The position numbers and the translations under genes were made by a program. Of a DNA stretch of 64,000 bases, positions 22,946 to 35,689 are shown one piece after another. The notes under the pieces were generated by a model, which was not told the origin of the DNA, searched no databases, and saw nothing but the letters and a program-made list of their open reading frames with translations. Origin of the DNA: Datnioides undecimradiatus (lineage: Eukaryota; Chordata; Actinopteri; Lobotiformes; Datnioididae); assembly GCA_008933995.1 (NCBI GenBank), contig WARS01000011.1, positions 13,731,516 through 13,795,515 on the forward strand, read 5' to 3'. How positions within the stretch are numbered: position 1 is the stretch's first letter; the number at the start of each line of letters is the position of its first letter.

Positions 22946-23791
22946 TCGGTGCTCTATCTGATTTCTCTGCTGTTTTTCTGGGAACAGGGCTCCAGCAGAT
23001 GTTCTTGTGTTGCAGCTCAGACCTACATTGCAGCTCTGCTCTCAGGTGAGCTGCAGGAAGCACTCAATGACTGGAGTGATTCATCATTTTGGTTACCCAG
23101 GAGGAGAACACTGGCTTTATTCACACCTCAGTGAATGCAGTGTGCCGATCTCTGCCGCTTTTCTCTGAACTGAAGTGAGAAACTGAAGTTTAGGATTCAA
23201 CAGCCAACATCTGGAAAAGAGCCTAGTGTCAGAGAGGCTGTAAACTAAGTGGCCAAATAGAAACTGATGAACTTTCCAGGTCACTTCCTAGTGTGGTATT
23301 GTAAGTTATCTTACGGTCTGCGTGTAACTGCTTATTTAAACTCAAACACATGAACATGACATATATTTCTACCTGCATGTACAGACAGAAATTTGTAATA
23401 TATACGCCCTGTTCTAACACACTCTGTGCACAGCTGGTACAGATGATCTACGCCTCCTACCCAACTTATAACTGATGGCACGGAAAGAAAGAACTCGTGC
23501 AACCAGATGCTCTCTTCTGTCTCTTAGTGTGATGAGAAAATGGCTTGTTGTGAACTTGATTCACCAGCTAAACATCTGTGGTCAAATCTAAATTCAGTCG
23601 CCCCCTCTGTTCCCATCTTTGCCACCACTGGGGGGTTTGGTTAGTCAGTGACCTGATGTCTTTTGAAGTCCCATGAACCTACTGATTTCCTCTTGTCTTG
23701 ATAAACATGTGGCTCAACCTACAGCTGTTACGGGGAGATTACAGTGAAAGCCTTGAGTCAGCATGTACACACATGTACAGCCAGCTGCATG

Positions 23792-23798
<7 letters not shown>

Positions 23799-23837
<39 letters not shown>
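23799..23837. repeat. (AC)n microsatellite
   Basis: About 19 AC units. Confidence 0.95.
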
Positions 23838-23838
<1 letters not shown>

Positions 23839-24002
23839 CAGAAGTGGCCACTCTGTCATCAGGGTTCTCCACACAGCTTGTAATGAGTTTGTAATGAGGT
23901 AAAGTTGTGGTTAGGCCATTTCATGGTGAGAGCTGAGAGCCAGTCCTCTCCTCCATGTTAAAACCAACCTAGCCAGTGCCAACATAGAATAATAACAAGG
24001 AG

Positions 24003-24085
24003 GGTTGCAGAGATATTTTATGCTCATAATCTACTAATTATTTTGACAGTTAACCAAGTAATTGACAGAAAAAAAATCAAAAGTA
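24003..24085. repeat. Partial copy of a GGGYTGCA-type MITE-like repeat
   Basis: It starts AGGGTTGCAGAGATATTTTA and continues with TAATTATTTTGACAGTTAAC and AATTGACAG. This resembles one end of the element at 53,898-54,212. Only one end is recognisable. Confidence 0.35.
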
Positions 24086-24473
24086 TAATTGAACCAGAGC
24101 CAATCTGGAAATTATGTCCAGGCCCCTTTAATGCTCCTGTATGTGGATGTTTCATGTAATTCCAGCATGTTTTGATTTATTAAAATGGCAGATGTAAACA
24201 TTCCTTGCAGTATAATTGCAGATGAAATGTAAATGAACACTGGTTCCTGGTTCTCTAAAACAAAACCAACATGTATTATTACAATAACATGGATATCTTT
24301 TGTTTTGTATTTATAGTTGCAATAAACAGTCATTAAAATGAATGGAATCGGCCCTGTTACAACAAGCCTCTTCATATTTTCTCCTTTTTCTGTTTAACAT
24401 TTATTTATGTGTTTATTTTATTCAGTATGTACTGTTGGCACAAGGGTGTGTGGTCACTGCATTGGTGGATGAA

Positions 24474-24740
24474 CTGAGATATTTACTTTAAAAGTAGTAG
24501 AAATACTACAGTACAGAAGTACTGGTGTCAGACTACTCAGAAAGCACTTATTATGGAGAATGTCCTGTTTCAGAACAATGTATATCATAATGTTGGATCA
24601 TAATGGTTGACGCAAAGTAAAGAGTAAAAAGTGCATTTCTCTGTGAAGTGTAGAAGTATAAAGAAGCATAATGAAATGGAAGTAAAAGTACCTCAAAAGT
24701 GTATTTTTCTGGAGTAAATGTATTCACCAGTACGTCAAAC
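24474..24740. repeat. Dispersed fish repeat, internally deleted copy
   Basis: Motifs GTAGAAGTATAAAGAAGCAT (24,650-24,669), AGTAAAAGTACCTCAAAAGT and GGAGTAAATGTATTCACCAG, plus an upstream part with CACTTATTATGGAGAATG, match from memory a very common percomorph element rich in AAGTA/TACTT. The copy is shorter than I would expect for a full element. Whether it is a hAT-type non-autonomous transposon is unsure. Confidence 0.5.
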
Positions 24741-25609
24741 AACTTAGTATTAGTAGCCAGTGCTGAGCAGTCCGGACGTTTACTATCACCATAAAACCAT
24801 AACAAAATGGGGCCTTGCACTGTTGAATCCATTACAGATAATCTGGAGAGTTTAAAATGCCTCTGTGGATCACGTTGGCCTTCACATCATGACCTTTGTC
24901 AGAGAAGACCATGACATTACCTTTGGCCTTTCCGTGGAGGTGCAGCATCATCAAAGCGCCATGCCTGCAGACTGTATTTACTGCACATTCATCTGCAAAC
25001 TGAATTAAGGCTGCCTCTGCTTTTGTCGACAGGAGGATTAGGGCTTAATTACATCTGGGCAGAGGCTGCGATATAGTCATAGAAACAACCCTACGGTGGG
25101 AGACCAGTGCGGTACATTAGGGAGGTGTTGAGGAGAGGGATAAGCCTGTGTAATATGCCAGGTGCGTCCAGGGTATTAGCAAACACTGGCACGGCACTGT
25201 GCGCCTGCCAAGTCAGGGGATCAAAACAAACCCACCTTTTTGAATACTCGCTCTCATTTCGCATTGAAGGCCAACACTCGCCTGTGTTATTGTTGAGGGG
25301 AAGAAACAGTAGAACGTTTTGTCTTAAATCCACTTGCATGAAACCCACACACAACTAAACACAGGCAAATCACTGACGGTCAGATCAGTCGCCGTTACCT
25401 CCGGTGGCATCGTATTGTACATGTAGTTTTGGTTTTCTTTGTCTTGATTTAAAGATCTTTCTTATTTCTGCCTTCGTCCCATATGACATTTAACAATATT
25501 GGAATACAGATAGACAAATTAGTCTAATTTTGTAGAAACCGCTAAATGCGTTTGGGTGAACTAAATGTTAGGAGTGTGCAGCTTTTCAGAGTCCCTTAAT
25601 GAATTTAGA

Positions 25610-26000
25610 CTTAGAGTCTGCCGCCATGGTGGCAGCTCTGTTAGGTTGTGTTGGCCTAGTGATGCTTTGCAGTAAACATTAGCATCACGAACACAGTGAT
25701 GAGGCTTCCAATTGGATGTTTTGCAAGCATCATATTTACCACATGTGCCATCTTAATGTAGCATGTTAGCATTTGGCGTTAGTGCTAAAAACAAAGCTGA
25801 GGCTAATGGGAATTTGTTTAGTATTTAATCAAACCAAAGTGCTGACCAAATTTGACGGCAGTAAGAAGTTGTTCCCAATCCCAAATGTGAACTTTGTGGT
25901 GATGGTAGATGAAAAGCCAGGGGATCATAGCTATTAGGGTTCATCCTCTGGGCACCAGGAATGTCTGTATGCAACTTAAAGTTTTAGATAATTCAGACTG
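25610..26000. repeat. Dispersed fish repeat family A, copy 1
   Basis: It contains GTAGCATGTTAGCATTTGGC, then CTAAAAACAAAGCTGAGGCT, AAAAGCCAGGGGATCAT and GGAATGTCTGTA. The order and spacing match, from memory, a frequently repeated percomorph sequence. A second diverged copy lies at about 35,690-36,030. Confidence 0.55.
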
Positions 26001-26540
26001 AACCAATGTGGCACAAAGTGATGATGAAGGTAATTTAAATATTCCATTACACTCTGGTTGAAAGTGGAATTCCTGCCTATGAAAAATGTTGTTTCACATT
26101 TTAACAACTGTCTTGTTCGTTCCAAAGTGTTTTTGTTTGACTCTTTAGCAGCCAAAATAACCACTGGCTCCTCAACTTCTCAAAACACAGACTTCCTCTC
26201 CGAGAAACTGCGTCATTCAAATTAATTTGTTTTGTTATTTCTGACTCAAAGAGGCAATGCCATTATTCCATAAAAATCTTATTTGGACAACATCAGCAAC
26301 ATCAGATTTCAAGTCTTTCACAGAAAATGAGTGGGCCTCTAATACCCAGAGAGCGATGTTTTCCCAGTGTAGCGTGACCTCTTAGGAACTAGTTAGTGAC
26401 AGGCTCAGTGTATTATTTTTGCAGATAGACCTGCCTCATTTAATTCCAATCATCACCCTCGTGTTGTTGCTGGAATTGAGAGAGGAAGCTCTGACGGACG
26501 TGTTTTTAATTAGCTAAATGGGCTTGCGGAGAAATTGAGT

Positions 26541-26552
26541 ATGAATATTCAT
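26541..26552. promoter_or_regulatory. Perfect ATGAATATTCAT palindrome
   Basis: A 12-bp perfect palindrome resembling a paired POU/octamer half-site arrangement. It lies 20-30 bp after a TTTTTAATTAGC homeodomain-type core, in a repeat-free stretch. Regulatory function is inference. Confidence 0.25.
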
Positions 26553-29500
26553 CATGGTTGGTGTTGTCGTACGGATAGAGCTGAGTTTTAATCATAATAG
26601 TTTCAACGTCCTGAAAGGAAAGTAATTGTTTCAAGTACACTTACTAAATGTTCTTTTTCCAGAACTGCAGATAATTAAAATCTTAACCACCGCGCAGTCA
26701 TATCACAGCCATTTAATACATAATCAGTATTATAGTCTCAAAGATCATCATTTGGGTTTTTTGATAATATTCACTCACAGGCAAAGCTGTGAAGAGCCTC
26801 AAGTCCCAAGATTTCACGAGCTGATTACAAGTCAGATCAAGTCCTTTAAGGCCCTCAAAGCTGTCTCCATTCAATGCTAACAAATACCCTTCATGAAAAA
26901 CACATTTGATCACGCCCAGTTTTTTTCACAAAAATGAGAAAATGGAGCTGTGGATGAAGACAGTGGGATGCTTTTGAAAGCTCTGGAGCAAGTGGACCTT
27001 GAGTAGAAATTGTTCTGTCAATCACTGTAGCTGATTAGGAGTAATCCCTTTTTATAATTGGGAGATTATCAGATGGAACCTTGAGGCTTAGCCTTTTTTG
27101 CCTTCAAGTGTCAAGTACGTCAAATCTTATAGTCTGCGAGTCATTTATGAGTTTATGACCTGAGCCTGACTTGATTTCAAGAATAATTACCTTTACAGTT
27201 TTGCTCACAGGTGGAAAATATAATAATTGTATGTTTTACAGTTATTCACACTAAGTAGAAGCTCATTGTCAGGCATGTAGCCCGTTTTTTACTATGTCAG
27301 TTTCCTCACAGATCCTGTTAGAAGTACCCTGTGGATTTTTCTTGTAAACGAATTTACATTTATTATTTATGACAAAAACAAACATGAAGTCTAACAAGTG
27401 TATTTCCTGCTTTGTAATACAATTACATAATCAATTTTATAACTGCCAGTAGTCGTTGATGAGTGGAACAGAATGTACCTTCAGCAGTAATACGTCCTCT
27501 GTTGTGGCATGCTCTTGCACATGCTTGACATACAGACAATCCAGGGGGATCCACTCATAATAATGTTTTTTGTTTTTTTTTAACTTGCTCATGTCAATGT
27601 TTTAAGATAAATTTTCCATGATCATCTACAAGATTCTGCAAAAGTCACATGCTTCTTCAGTAGTAAGAGAGTGGCAGCGTGAATATGTGTGCCTGAGTTT
27701 GAATTTGCAGTATGTTTACACCCGGCGTTGGACATACGTCAGTGTTTCTCTGCTTCACTTCCTGCTAATTGATCTCCACCATGTAGAGCAGGAGGCAGAT
27801 AGCGATCTGCATGTGTGTTTGTGTAACTGCCACCAACAGTGAGCCAGATCTGTTGGACCACAGTACAGCTGGTGGTGCTGAGTCAGCATGTTGAGGTCAC
27901 AGCACTGGTGTTGGTACCAGACCTCCATCTGGTTGTAGCAGCAGAGAGCAACGCCAATCTCCCACTACATCTGATTCTATCTCAGCGCTCCAGATTGGTT
28001 TTGGCTTCTCAGCAGCCTCCCCACATTCAGAGCACATTGGGGGTTTTTTTTTTTTCTTTGCACATCATGTGTTTCTCATTAAGTGGCGTTTGTTTGGCAG
28101 AGCTGAGCAAGTGCGGTGGTGGATATTTCTACCGTGCGCTGACTTGGGACCAGCATCTACCACCCACAGTCCAACCTGAGTGGCACTAGTGCGGGGAATG
28201 TAACAGCGGCATCTCACCAGCAGATGGCAGAAAGTACACATGTGTGCAGGCTCATGTTTATTTGCAGCCTGCTACAGATGTTGGCAGTGCTGTTGATTTG
28301 TAGTTATTAAACTAATTAGGATAGACGGGAATAGATTGTTTCATGGGAACTTGTTTAGGTGTTTTGCTGCACATCTGACAGCTGTGTGTATTTGATTCTC
28401 CCTCATGTGTTTTTGCTCTGAATTTGGTCTTTGGTGGCAATATACTGAGTATCCATACAAAGTGGTGGGTTTTTAGATGGTAAAAAGTAAGTGAAGCACA
28501 GCTAAAAAATAATAATTATACAGAAACTCAAATGTCAGATTTTTAAAATATGTGATTTATGAGGCAGGTGCTCCGTAGTCCAACCAATTCTTCTCAAACG
28601 GTTTCAACTCAAGATCCTGCTACATGGTTGTTTTGGAGGTTAAAGCAGTCACACAGTGCTACAACTGAGCATACTTGACCTGATAAGGACTGCTTTCAAT
28701 ATTCAAACGCTGCAGCAGAAGTTACAGATGCTGTTTCCAAAGTCAAGAAACCACTTTTCTTTCAACTTGCAGATTTTCACCAAGGGGCCGTGCTCATTCT
28801 GAAGTACAGCGGTCATCATTTTCATGCAGAAGGAAACCACATTTGGGGCCAAAATGTGAAATTAGTAAAAAAAAACAAAACCAAAGAATACAATCCATGG
28901 ACATGAATCGGGCTGTGTCTCCACAACATTTTGATTCTATTCTGCTGAGTATTGACTTGTGCGTCTTTGCTCTTGGTTTCCTCGGTACTGGAAACTTCAA
29001 GACAACTGCATAGGAAAGCACCCTCTCTCCAATACATGAAAGGGTTTGGTGTTGATGTGCTGCTCTGCTCTCCCTCATCTCCCGTCTTCTCTCAGAATGT
29101 GACTCATCGAAGCTATGCTCTCTGCTTCTGATCTGTGCATTTGTATGAGGTGGATCATATAGTGCTCACATACAGGCACGCCAAGCTTATCATGTTATAT
29201 GTTTCACAGAAAGTGGATGTATATGGTGTCTTGTATGGCTCGGATGAACATAAATAACTTAAGAGAAACTCTGCACAAGCACTGATTATTGATAGCAACA
29301 CTGTGGAGTGTTGATTTCTAGTTGTTTAACAGTTTCCCTCAGCCAGATTGACCCACTGGGAGAGCCAAGACAAACTCGCCTGTTGTTCTCCCCATTATCC
29401 TGCACCAGTTGTTGATTAAGTTTCAATAGACTCTCACTAGTTGGTTTCCTCCGCTTAGCCTCCTAATAAATGCCAGGGCTGATTTGGCTGCGATTGTCTT

Positions 29501-29621
29501 CCCTCATCACTGCAAATGACCGCTGAGTGCTGCTGCACTGCGAAATCAATAGCCTTGGACTATCAGAGCCTTGAACACTAGCAGATTACTGATGAGAGTG
29601 ATTTGAAGTGTTTAGCTGTGA

Positions 29622-29653
29622 ATGTGTGTGTATATATATATGTGTGTGTGTGT
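29622..29653. repeat. (TG)n(TA)n(TG)n microsatellite
   Basis: A compound run of TG, TA and TG units. Confidence 0.85.
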
Positions 29654-30639
29654 TTTGGCTCGGTATGTGTAGAGAGAACGAAATAAAGGAAGATAATGAG
29701 TGTGTGTCTGTCTGCGTGCGAGAGAGGGCTTGAAACAAAAGAAAGAGAAAATGGGAAATAACGACTATGTATTTTTCTGCATGCTTTTACTGCATGAGTT
29801 TACATGCGTGATTGTTTCCTCCAAGATAATGCTTTCGCTTCTCTTTGAAAATCTCCTTCTATACAAATGACAGAAATTTCCTCTTCCCAACAGAGCAGGG
29901 GCGAAAATCAATGTCAGCTAGCAGTCTGTGGCTAATCAAAGTGAGTAGTGGGCCCCCTGTTGCAGACGGCAGCTTTACTCCTTATTGTTTTTAGGGCTGT
30001 GTAATTGGCTTGAGCTGATACACGCTGGAAAGAATGGAGAGACGATGCTTTTTTTTGGAGGGGGGGGTCCATAATTCAGTGTTGTTTTGTGGTACATAAA
30101 ATTCAGTAGGCCAGAAGCAGATGAGGATGTCAGTGGAGAGAATAAGACTTCTCACCCTCATTCAGGGCATGAGATTGAGCGATTCAATAATTTGCTATTC
30201 TCTTTGTCTTGAGTCAGCTGCCTGTGGACGGAGAACTTGCCGTGCCTTGTGAGGCAGAGGCAGCGTGATTCATCATTTTGGTAGCATACTCCATAGAATT
30301 TTTATTCCGGTTTCACCCTCCGTCTCTTTTTTTCTTCCCTGCATTACGAAGTAGCTGTGTTATTTCAAAGATCTTTCCATCTTATCAAAGTGTGTGTTTG
30401 TACACAACAAAAGGCCATAAATCAGACCTGCATTTGCACTCTGCATAATGTATCTCGTGTTTGGATGAGGAAATGTGGGTGATCTTATGAATAATACAAG
30501 CTGCTCAGTCTTCGATGCCAGTGCAGATAATAATAAAGCAGGCTTCTATCAACGTGGGCCAACCAGGAGAGCCAGAGAGCCTGGTACATTAGCTGTGGAT
30601 GGCTGGTGATAAATCAGGCATTCGCAGAGAGGATTGCTT

Positions 30640-30680
30640 GGCACGGGGAGCTCCCTCCGGAGGCCTCCCGGAGCTGTGCC
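30640..30680. other. GC-rich hairpin/palindrome
   Basis: GGCAC (30,640-30,644) pairs with GTGCC (30,676-30,680) and AGCTCC (30,649-30,654) pairs with GGAGCT (30,670-30,675), with a GGGG bulge on the left. The loop contains the perfect 10-bp palindrome GGAGGCCTCC (30,659-30,668). No gene covers it, and its role is unknown. Confidence 0.6.
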
Positions 30681-30684
30681 ATAC

Positions 30685-30718
30685 GGTGAGGCAAGGCATT
30701 CAGAATGCCCCCCTCACC
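30685..30718. other. Second hairpin adjoining the first
   Basis: GGTGAGG (30,685-30,691) pairs with CCTCACC (30,712-30,718). Inside, GGCATT (30,695-30,700) pairs with AATGCC (30,704-30,709) around a CAG loop, with a small CAA/CC internal loop. Thirteen base pairs form in 34 nt. Confidence 0.65.
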
Positions 30719-32856
30719 CGGTACCACAGGTCTCCAGGGTGGCTTTTAATCGCCACAAATGGGCGGCGATAACAACTGGCTGTATTTCACGTGCTGTCCG
30801 ATAGTTACGGCCTCCTGTAGCTTTTACGACGAGGAGATGTCAGGTTCCTGGCATAATTGGCTCTTCTATGGGGATTTTATGAGTCTGTTTACTCTGTGAG
30901 GAGTACTTGTCTCTGGGATGCGATGCTCTCCTAAGGGTCCGCTGGGTTGGCTGGTTGATATACTTTCAGCTTCGGTCTGCGTAGGGGGAGGGTGTCTAAT
31001 GATCAGATACTGTATCGCCTACTGATTGATGGGCCTAGGGCCAAAGCCCGGGGTGGTTGGAGTTATCTGAGCCCAAATCTGACCATCTTCATTCACACGC
31101 TCAGAGTGGGGGACAATAGAGTGGGAGACTCGCCTCTGTCACTGTGCTGATGGATGGCTGCTGTCTGGGCCAATCCAGGGCTATTTTTCATACATTTCCA
31201 TACAGCAGTAGCAGGTGGGGGAGGGGCTTTCCTCACTGCCTTGGAGTGAATCATTCTAGTAGAGCGAGTGAAGTGTAAGTAACCTCTTTTCTTGTCTTTA
31301 ACCAGGCAAGCTTGTAGTTTATCCTCCCAGCACATGTTTCTGTCACAATGCAAAGCTCCTACAACCGACGGCGATGCCCACTCGCGTCTCTTGGTGTGCT
31401 GTAATAATTTATAGGCTCAGTGTTGACCTGCTGTGCATGGAAACATCATCAGCAGATGCGAAAGTATCAAACATAATCTGCAACGCATCTCTCAACCCAA
31501 CGAGCCATAGCGGAATTTGCTTTGTCTTCTGATTTGCGCTTTCCCGTTTGATGTTTAGGTATAATGACGTGATAAGAGCTCATCTTCACATTTAGGAGAT
31601 TTTGCCACGAGTCCTGCACATTAAGTCTCAGAAGAAAGCCAAGTTATTATCTCAGATTTCCTTTAATCTCCTTTCTTACTGTCGGTAAGAGTGTTCCTGC
31701 TCTGGATGAAGCACTGGAGCCCACAGCCAGTCGCATGCGACAACTAGTAGCTAATCATTGCCACTGTGATTGAATGTAATGAAACACTGCAGAGAAGCAC
31801 AAGGGATGATGAGTGCGTTCGGCCTGGCAAAACTGTCTAATTACCATCCTATCAATATGAAATCACAAATGGGCTGAAATGATAACTCACAGAAGTATTT
31901 CAAATAATAAAAATGGTTGCAACTCTCAACCTTGAAGTTTCAGTGTAGTAGTTCAGTGCAGAGACAGTGGTCATTGTCTTAATCTTGTCTCTACTCAGAG
32001 ACCTCCAACACATGCAAGTCTGAACCTAATGTGGTTTGTATTGAAGAAGGCCTTACCAGTGGGGTCCTTGCCAGTTTAACAGATGCACATTGCAATGTAC
32101 AGCCAAATGCAGCAGTCCTGCAATAAAGCCTCCATGAGCATGTGCCGTTTTTGTTTTGAGAGGTGTTCATTTCAACTTTATGGTCATTTTAGAGGTGTGG
32201 ACAAATATTTAAAAACTGTCAGTAAGACGCAGGACAGTGCACAGGCACAGCAAACTGTAGCTATGGAGATGACCATTAAGTTGAAACAACACAGCAAAAA
32301 CTGAACATCAAAGCGGTCATGAAGGTAGGCTCTAGTTTTATCCCATTTCATTTTTTTATTTCTGTTGTTGCAGCAATACACAAAGGGTCGGTCTGTAAAG
32401 AACTTAGTTGGTCCTCCCTTGTTTAACTGTCCTTGCCGAATGAATTGTTGCAGCCATGACGCATAAGCTAAGAGGGTCATTGGTTCAAAACCCTTTCAAG
32501 CTTTTCCCTTTTCTGTTATTTTTGAAACTTTGTTGTTGTTGTTTTGCCCCAGTAAACCTTCACCAAAACACCTCTTTGCACTCATCCTCTAATCTCCAGC
32601 ATGGTAGTGCTTTGGTAGCCGCACAGTCCCAGCACGCCACATTTATTATTAATGATGATAAATATCTATGATGTTGGAAGAAGGGCGTGCTTGTGTGTAG
32701 GTGTGTGTGTGTCTGGGTAGACGTGTGTATGTGTGTTGGGAGGCGATGGGGTGTTCTTGGCTTGTCAGCTGTGATCACTAGAGACCTTTGCTGATGCCAC
32801 AGAGCAGACAGCAGAAAGACGGCACTCTGTTCTACAGGTAGGTAGGTGTGTGGTTC

Positions 32857-32880
32857 TGTGTGTGTGTGTGTGTGTGTGTG
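32857..32880. repeat. (TG)n microsatellite
   Basis: Twelve TG units. Confidence 0.95.
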
Positions 32881-33403
32881 CGCACGCCATAATAATGGTG
32901 TAGCAATCAGCCGACAGTCACCCTATTGTCTTCTCGTTTCCTCACACTCTTTCCCTGCGTGACACCATCAAACTGATACACTCCCCCGTGCTTTCTAACA
33001 CACAGTTGTCTGTCAGTGACACATGCATGTGTATGTGTTTACCCTCGTGTGTGTATGTGTCTGACTGTGTCTCCGTGTATGGTCACATGCTGTGCCGTGG
33101 CGCCGCTGCACCTGTTTCATGTGTCTTAACGCGCTCATCATTTCACGATGCCTCACAAGTCCCCGTGCTCCAGACATAAACACACACACTCACACACATA
33201 CGCACACACCTTGATGAATAATTAAGGAGGCAGCCACGGAGATAAGAGGCCAGTGTACCTGAAGGAGCGTCTCACCCACAGCCTTCATGTTGTACATGCT
33301 TGGATTAAACGTTCTTTGTTTCCTCAGTCATACGTTTGGCTTCACGTCTGTCAGTCGTGTGAAGGTTCAGGAAAGGTCTTTTTTTTAAATGCACACATGC
33401 TCT

Positions 33404-33423
33404 CACACACACACACACACACA
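33404..33423. repeat. (CA)n microsatellite
   Basis: Ten CA units. Confidence 0.9.
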
Positions 33424-35334
33424 GCATGACAGTCGTGTGGCATGTGATAGAAAATCTAAATCGGTTTGGCATGTGACTACATAGATTCAGATAGATTTAC
33501 ATGGATATAGGAGAAGTATTGTTGTTCAAAGGGTTGGAATGCCAAATTAACTAAAATGCGCTATTTTACATGCAGTTCATTTTGGTCTCGTTTGCCCGAG
33601 ACCCATCTCTGAGATATTTTCCTCCACCCCAGTGCAATGGAGGTGAAAAATGTCTTTGTCTGTAATGCTCACAGCACTGAAGAGGATGTCATCTAAAAAA
33701 TTCACTAGCTGCATTGTCCCGGTTACTCCACACACCTCGCTGTCAACAGTTTTCAAAACAGTGTCTCTTGAAAACAAGTGGCTGTTAAAACCGTTTCAAT
33801 GCTGTGAGCACTACAAACCAAAACTTGAGTCAGGTTTGTGGAAATCTTTAAGCTGATTATCTCAAAATCATGTCAAATGCACACAAAACAGTCTACACTT
33901 CTAAATACTGGAGAGGCAAGAGAGGAAATGTGTTTTTCTTATAGTTTTCAGTGAACTGTTCCTTTAAGTTCTTCATTTTTGTATTAAAACAAATTGCTGT
34001 TTCCCAAAATCCCATACCATAAAATGCATAATTACAATAACTAATAAACGCAAACCTGCCATGCTGAGGCTGCAAACATTTCAAAGGAAAATATCAGAGT
34101 GTTTGCATATCTAGTTGTAGCATGTCGTCAGTGTGTAATTGAGGATGCTGTTATCATGGCAGTCAGAGCACTGAGAGCCATTAACCGGCCAGTCTTTTAT
34201 GACATTCTGTATTATGGATGCCTTGTGCGTGCAGTTTCATCTGAGGCCATAAACATTGGCCCAGTCAGCAAACTCCACTCATTAAGACACATTTAAATGT
34301 AATTATTTATTGATGCCTCTTATGATCTATTGTCCTGGCTGCACCACTGTGGGTTTTTTATTTTCATGTCATGAGGCCTGGTCGCTGAGATTGCCCAGGT
34401 CAACAGCTGTCTTAACTGTTGCAGAGCTAATTAACGTGTTCTTTTGGTTTCTTCTTAGAAAGGGCGAAGGAAGATTATCGTCTAGGAAACAGAAATGGAG
34501 AAAAACATCTTTTCCAGGCTTTTTAATAAGCCTTGAAGTACTGCTGCAGTCTCTAATGGTCAGGGCTTTCCACCATATGGTGTTTGTTTTTGGAAAGGAT
34601 GGTGCAGTTTATTTTTCAGAAGTCCAACAACACCAGTGATCCAATGACAGATAATAAAATTCACGTGCCATATCTTAAATAAGTGAGAGAACGAGGATTT
34701 AAATAATTTCTACAAACTATGTATAGCTCAGTAATTCATGAAGGGTTTTAGAAATCAACACACATTTGACTTGTGTAACTACATTTGTAATAAATAGATG
34801 ATTTCATGGACCATGTAAAGTTTTATTGGCCATTTTACGAGAGACTTTGATAGAGTGCCAATGAAACTCTCCCATTTGACATTTGCTATAGCCAGGATGA
34901 TAAAGCTGTTGAACCGACACATTTTATGAAAGACATTTTTGCTCACTTAAGGTTTTATTAGACTACAGAAAGCCACAGACCGGCTCACACAGCCACGAAG
35001 GGCCGTGAACTGTGGCTGAGGAAAAGTCATTAAGAGTTCAAGAGCTATCGAGGGGATAAATTAGACCGTTTTCTGTGAAGAAGAGTTCATATTCCCACAG
35101 AACCATCACACTTGCTGTCGTGCCAGACCTTACCCTTGACATTTCAGCTGGCACTGGCACTATGCGTGGACTAAGACATTCTTGCTGGAAGCGACATGTC
35201 TGCGGATAGCTCACTGGGATTTATTCTTTTTTTATGGATACACTGCAGCTAATGATATGTATGATATCATTCCTTGTGTAGTTTAAAGATTTTGCCACAG
35301 AAATCAAATAATGAACACAGTCCAAACAGAAGCA

Positions 35335-35590
35335 TGGCAATGGCTGCATTCACAACTGCCGACTACTAACTATATAACTACAACTTTAATGAACTTGCAG
35401 TATGTACTGATTTGGCCACAATGTAGTGTGCAGTATGTATAACAAAAGCAAAATCTGCAATAAAACACCCAGATGTCATATTGATTCAGAAAACCCAAAA
35501 TATGCATCCAGCCTGTCTACCTCGTCTACTGTATCCCACAATGCAACAGCTGTTATACTGCATTCATTAAAGAAAAATACATTTTTATGA
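35335..35590. repeat. Possible dispersed repeat
   Basis: Phrases such as GTATCCCACAATGCAACAG and repeated AGTATGTA resemble a common fish repeat, from memory. Ends are not defined. Confidence 0.25.
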
Positions 35591-35689
35591 CTGAATTCAC
35601 TAATTTAGGTGAAACTGGATCATATTTCCCTTTGATGTTGTCCTGGTGTTGTGCCTCAAAACTATTTTGTGACGTTAAAAGTATCTGAC

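Larger units (their letters stand above)
17412..24000 (+). other. pdzrn4: pdzrn4 intron, part 1
   Basis: No supported exon on either strand. It contains a short GTCGGTGAC tandem at 19,226-19,253, CA microsatellites at 21,693 and 23,799, and a C13 run at 22,933. The open frames listed by a six-frame scan here are short, lack splice context and match nothing I recognise. Confidence 0.6.
24741..35689 (+). other. pdzrn4: pdzrn4 intron, part 2
   Basis: Besides the repeats and hairpins listed separately, no exon is supported. The plus-strand frame at 27,839-28,189 (116 codons) follows no acceptor I trust and shows no domain. The block at about 30,560-30,860 is unusually GC-rich and structured for this intron. 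Confidence 0.55.

Noticed and set aside
27839..28189. 116-codon plus-strand frame in the pdzrn4 intron
   Set aside because: The residues show no family signature and there is no strong acceptor upstream. The Leu/Val-rich text is what GT-rich DNA gives by chance.
32440..32510. tRNA-like B box (GGTTCAAAACC) suggesting a SINE
   Set aside because: No convincing A box lies at the proper distance and no acceptor stem forms. One B-box-like word is too little for a tRNA or SINE call.
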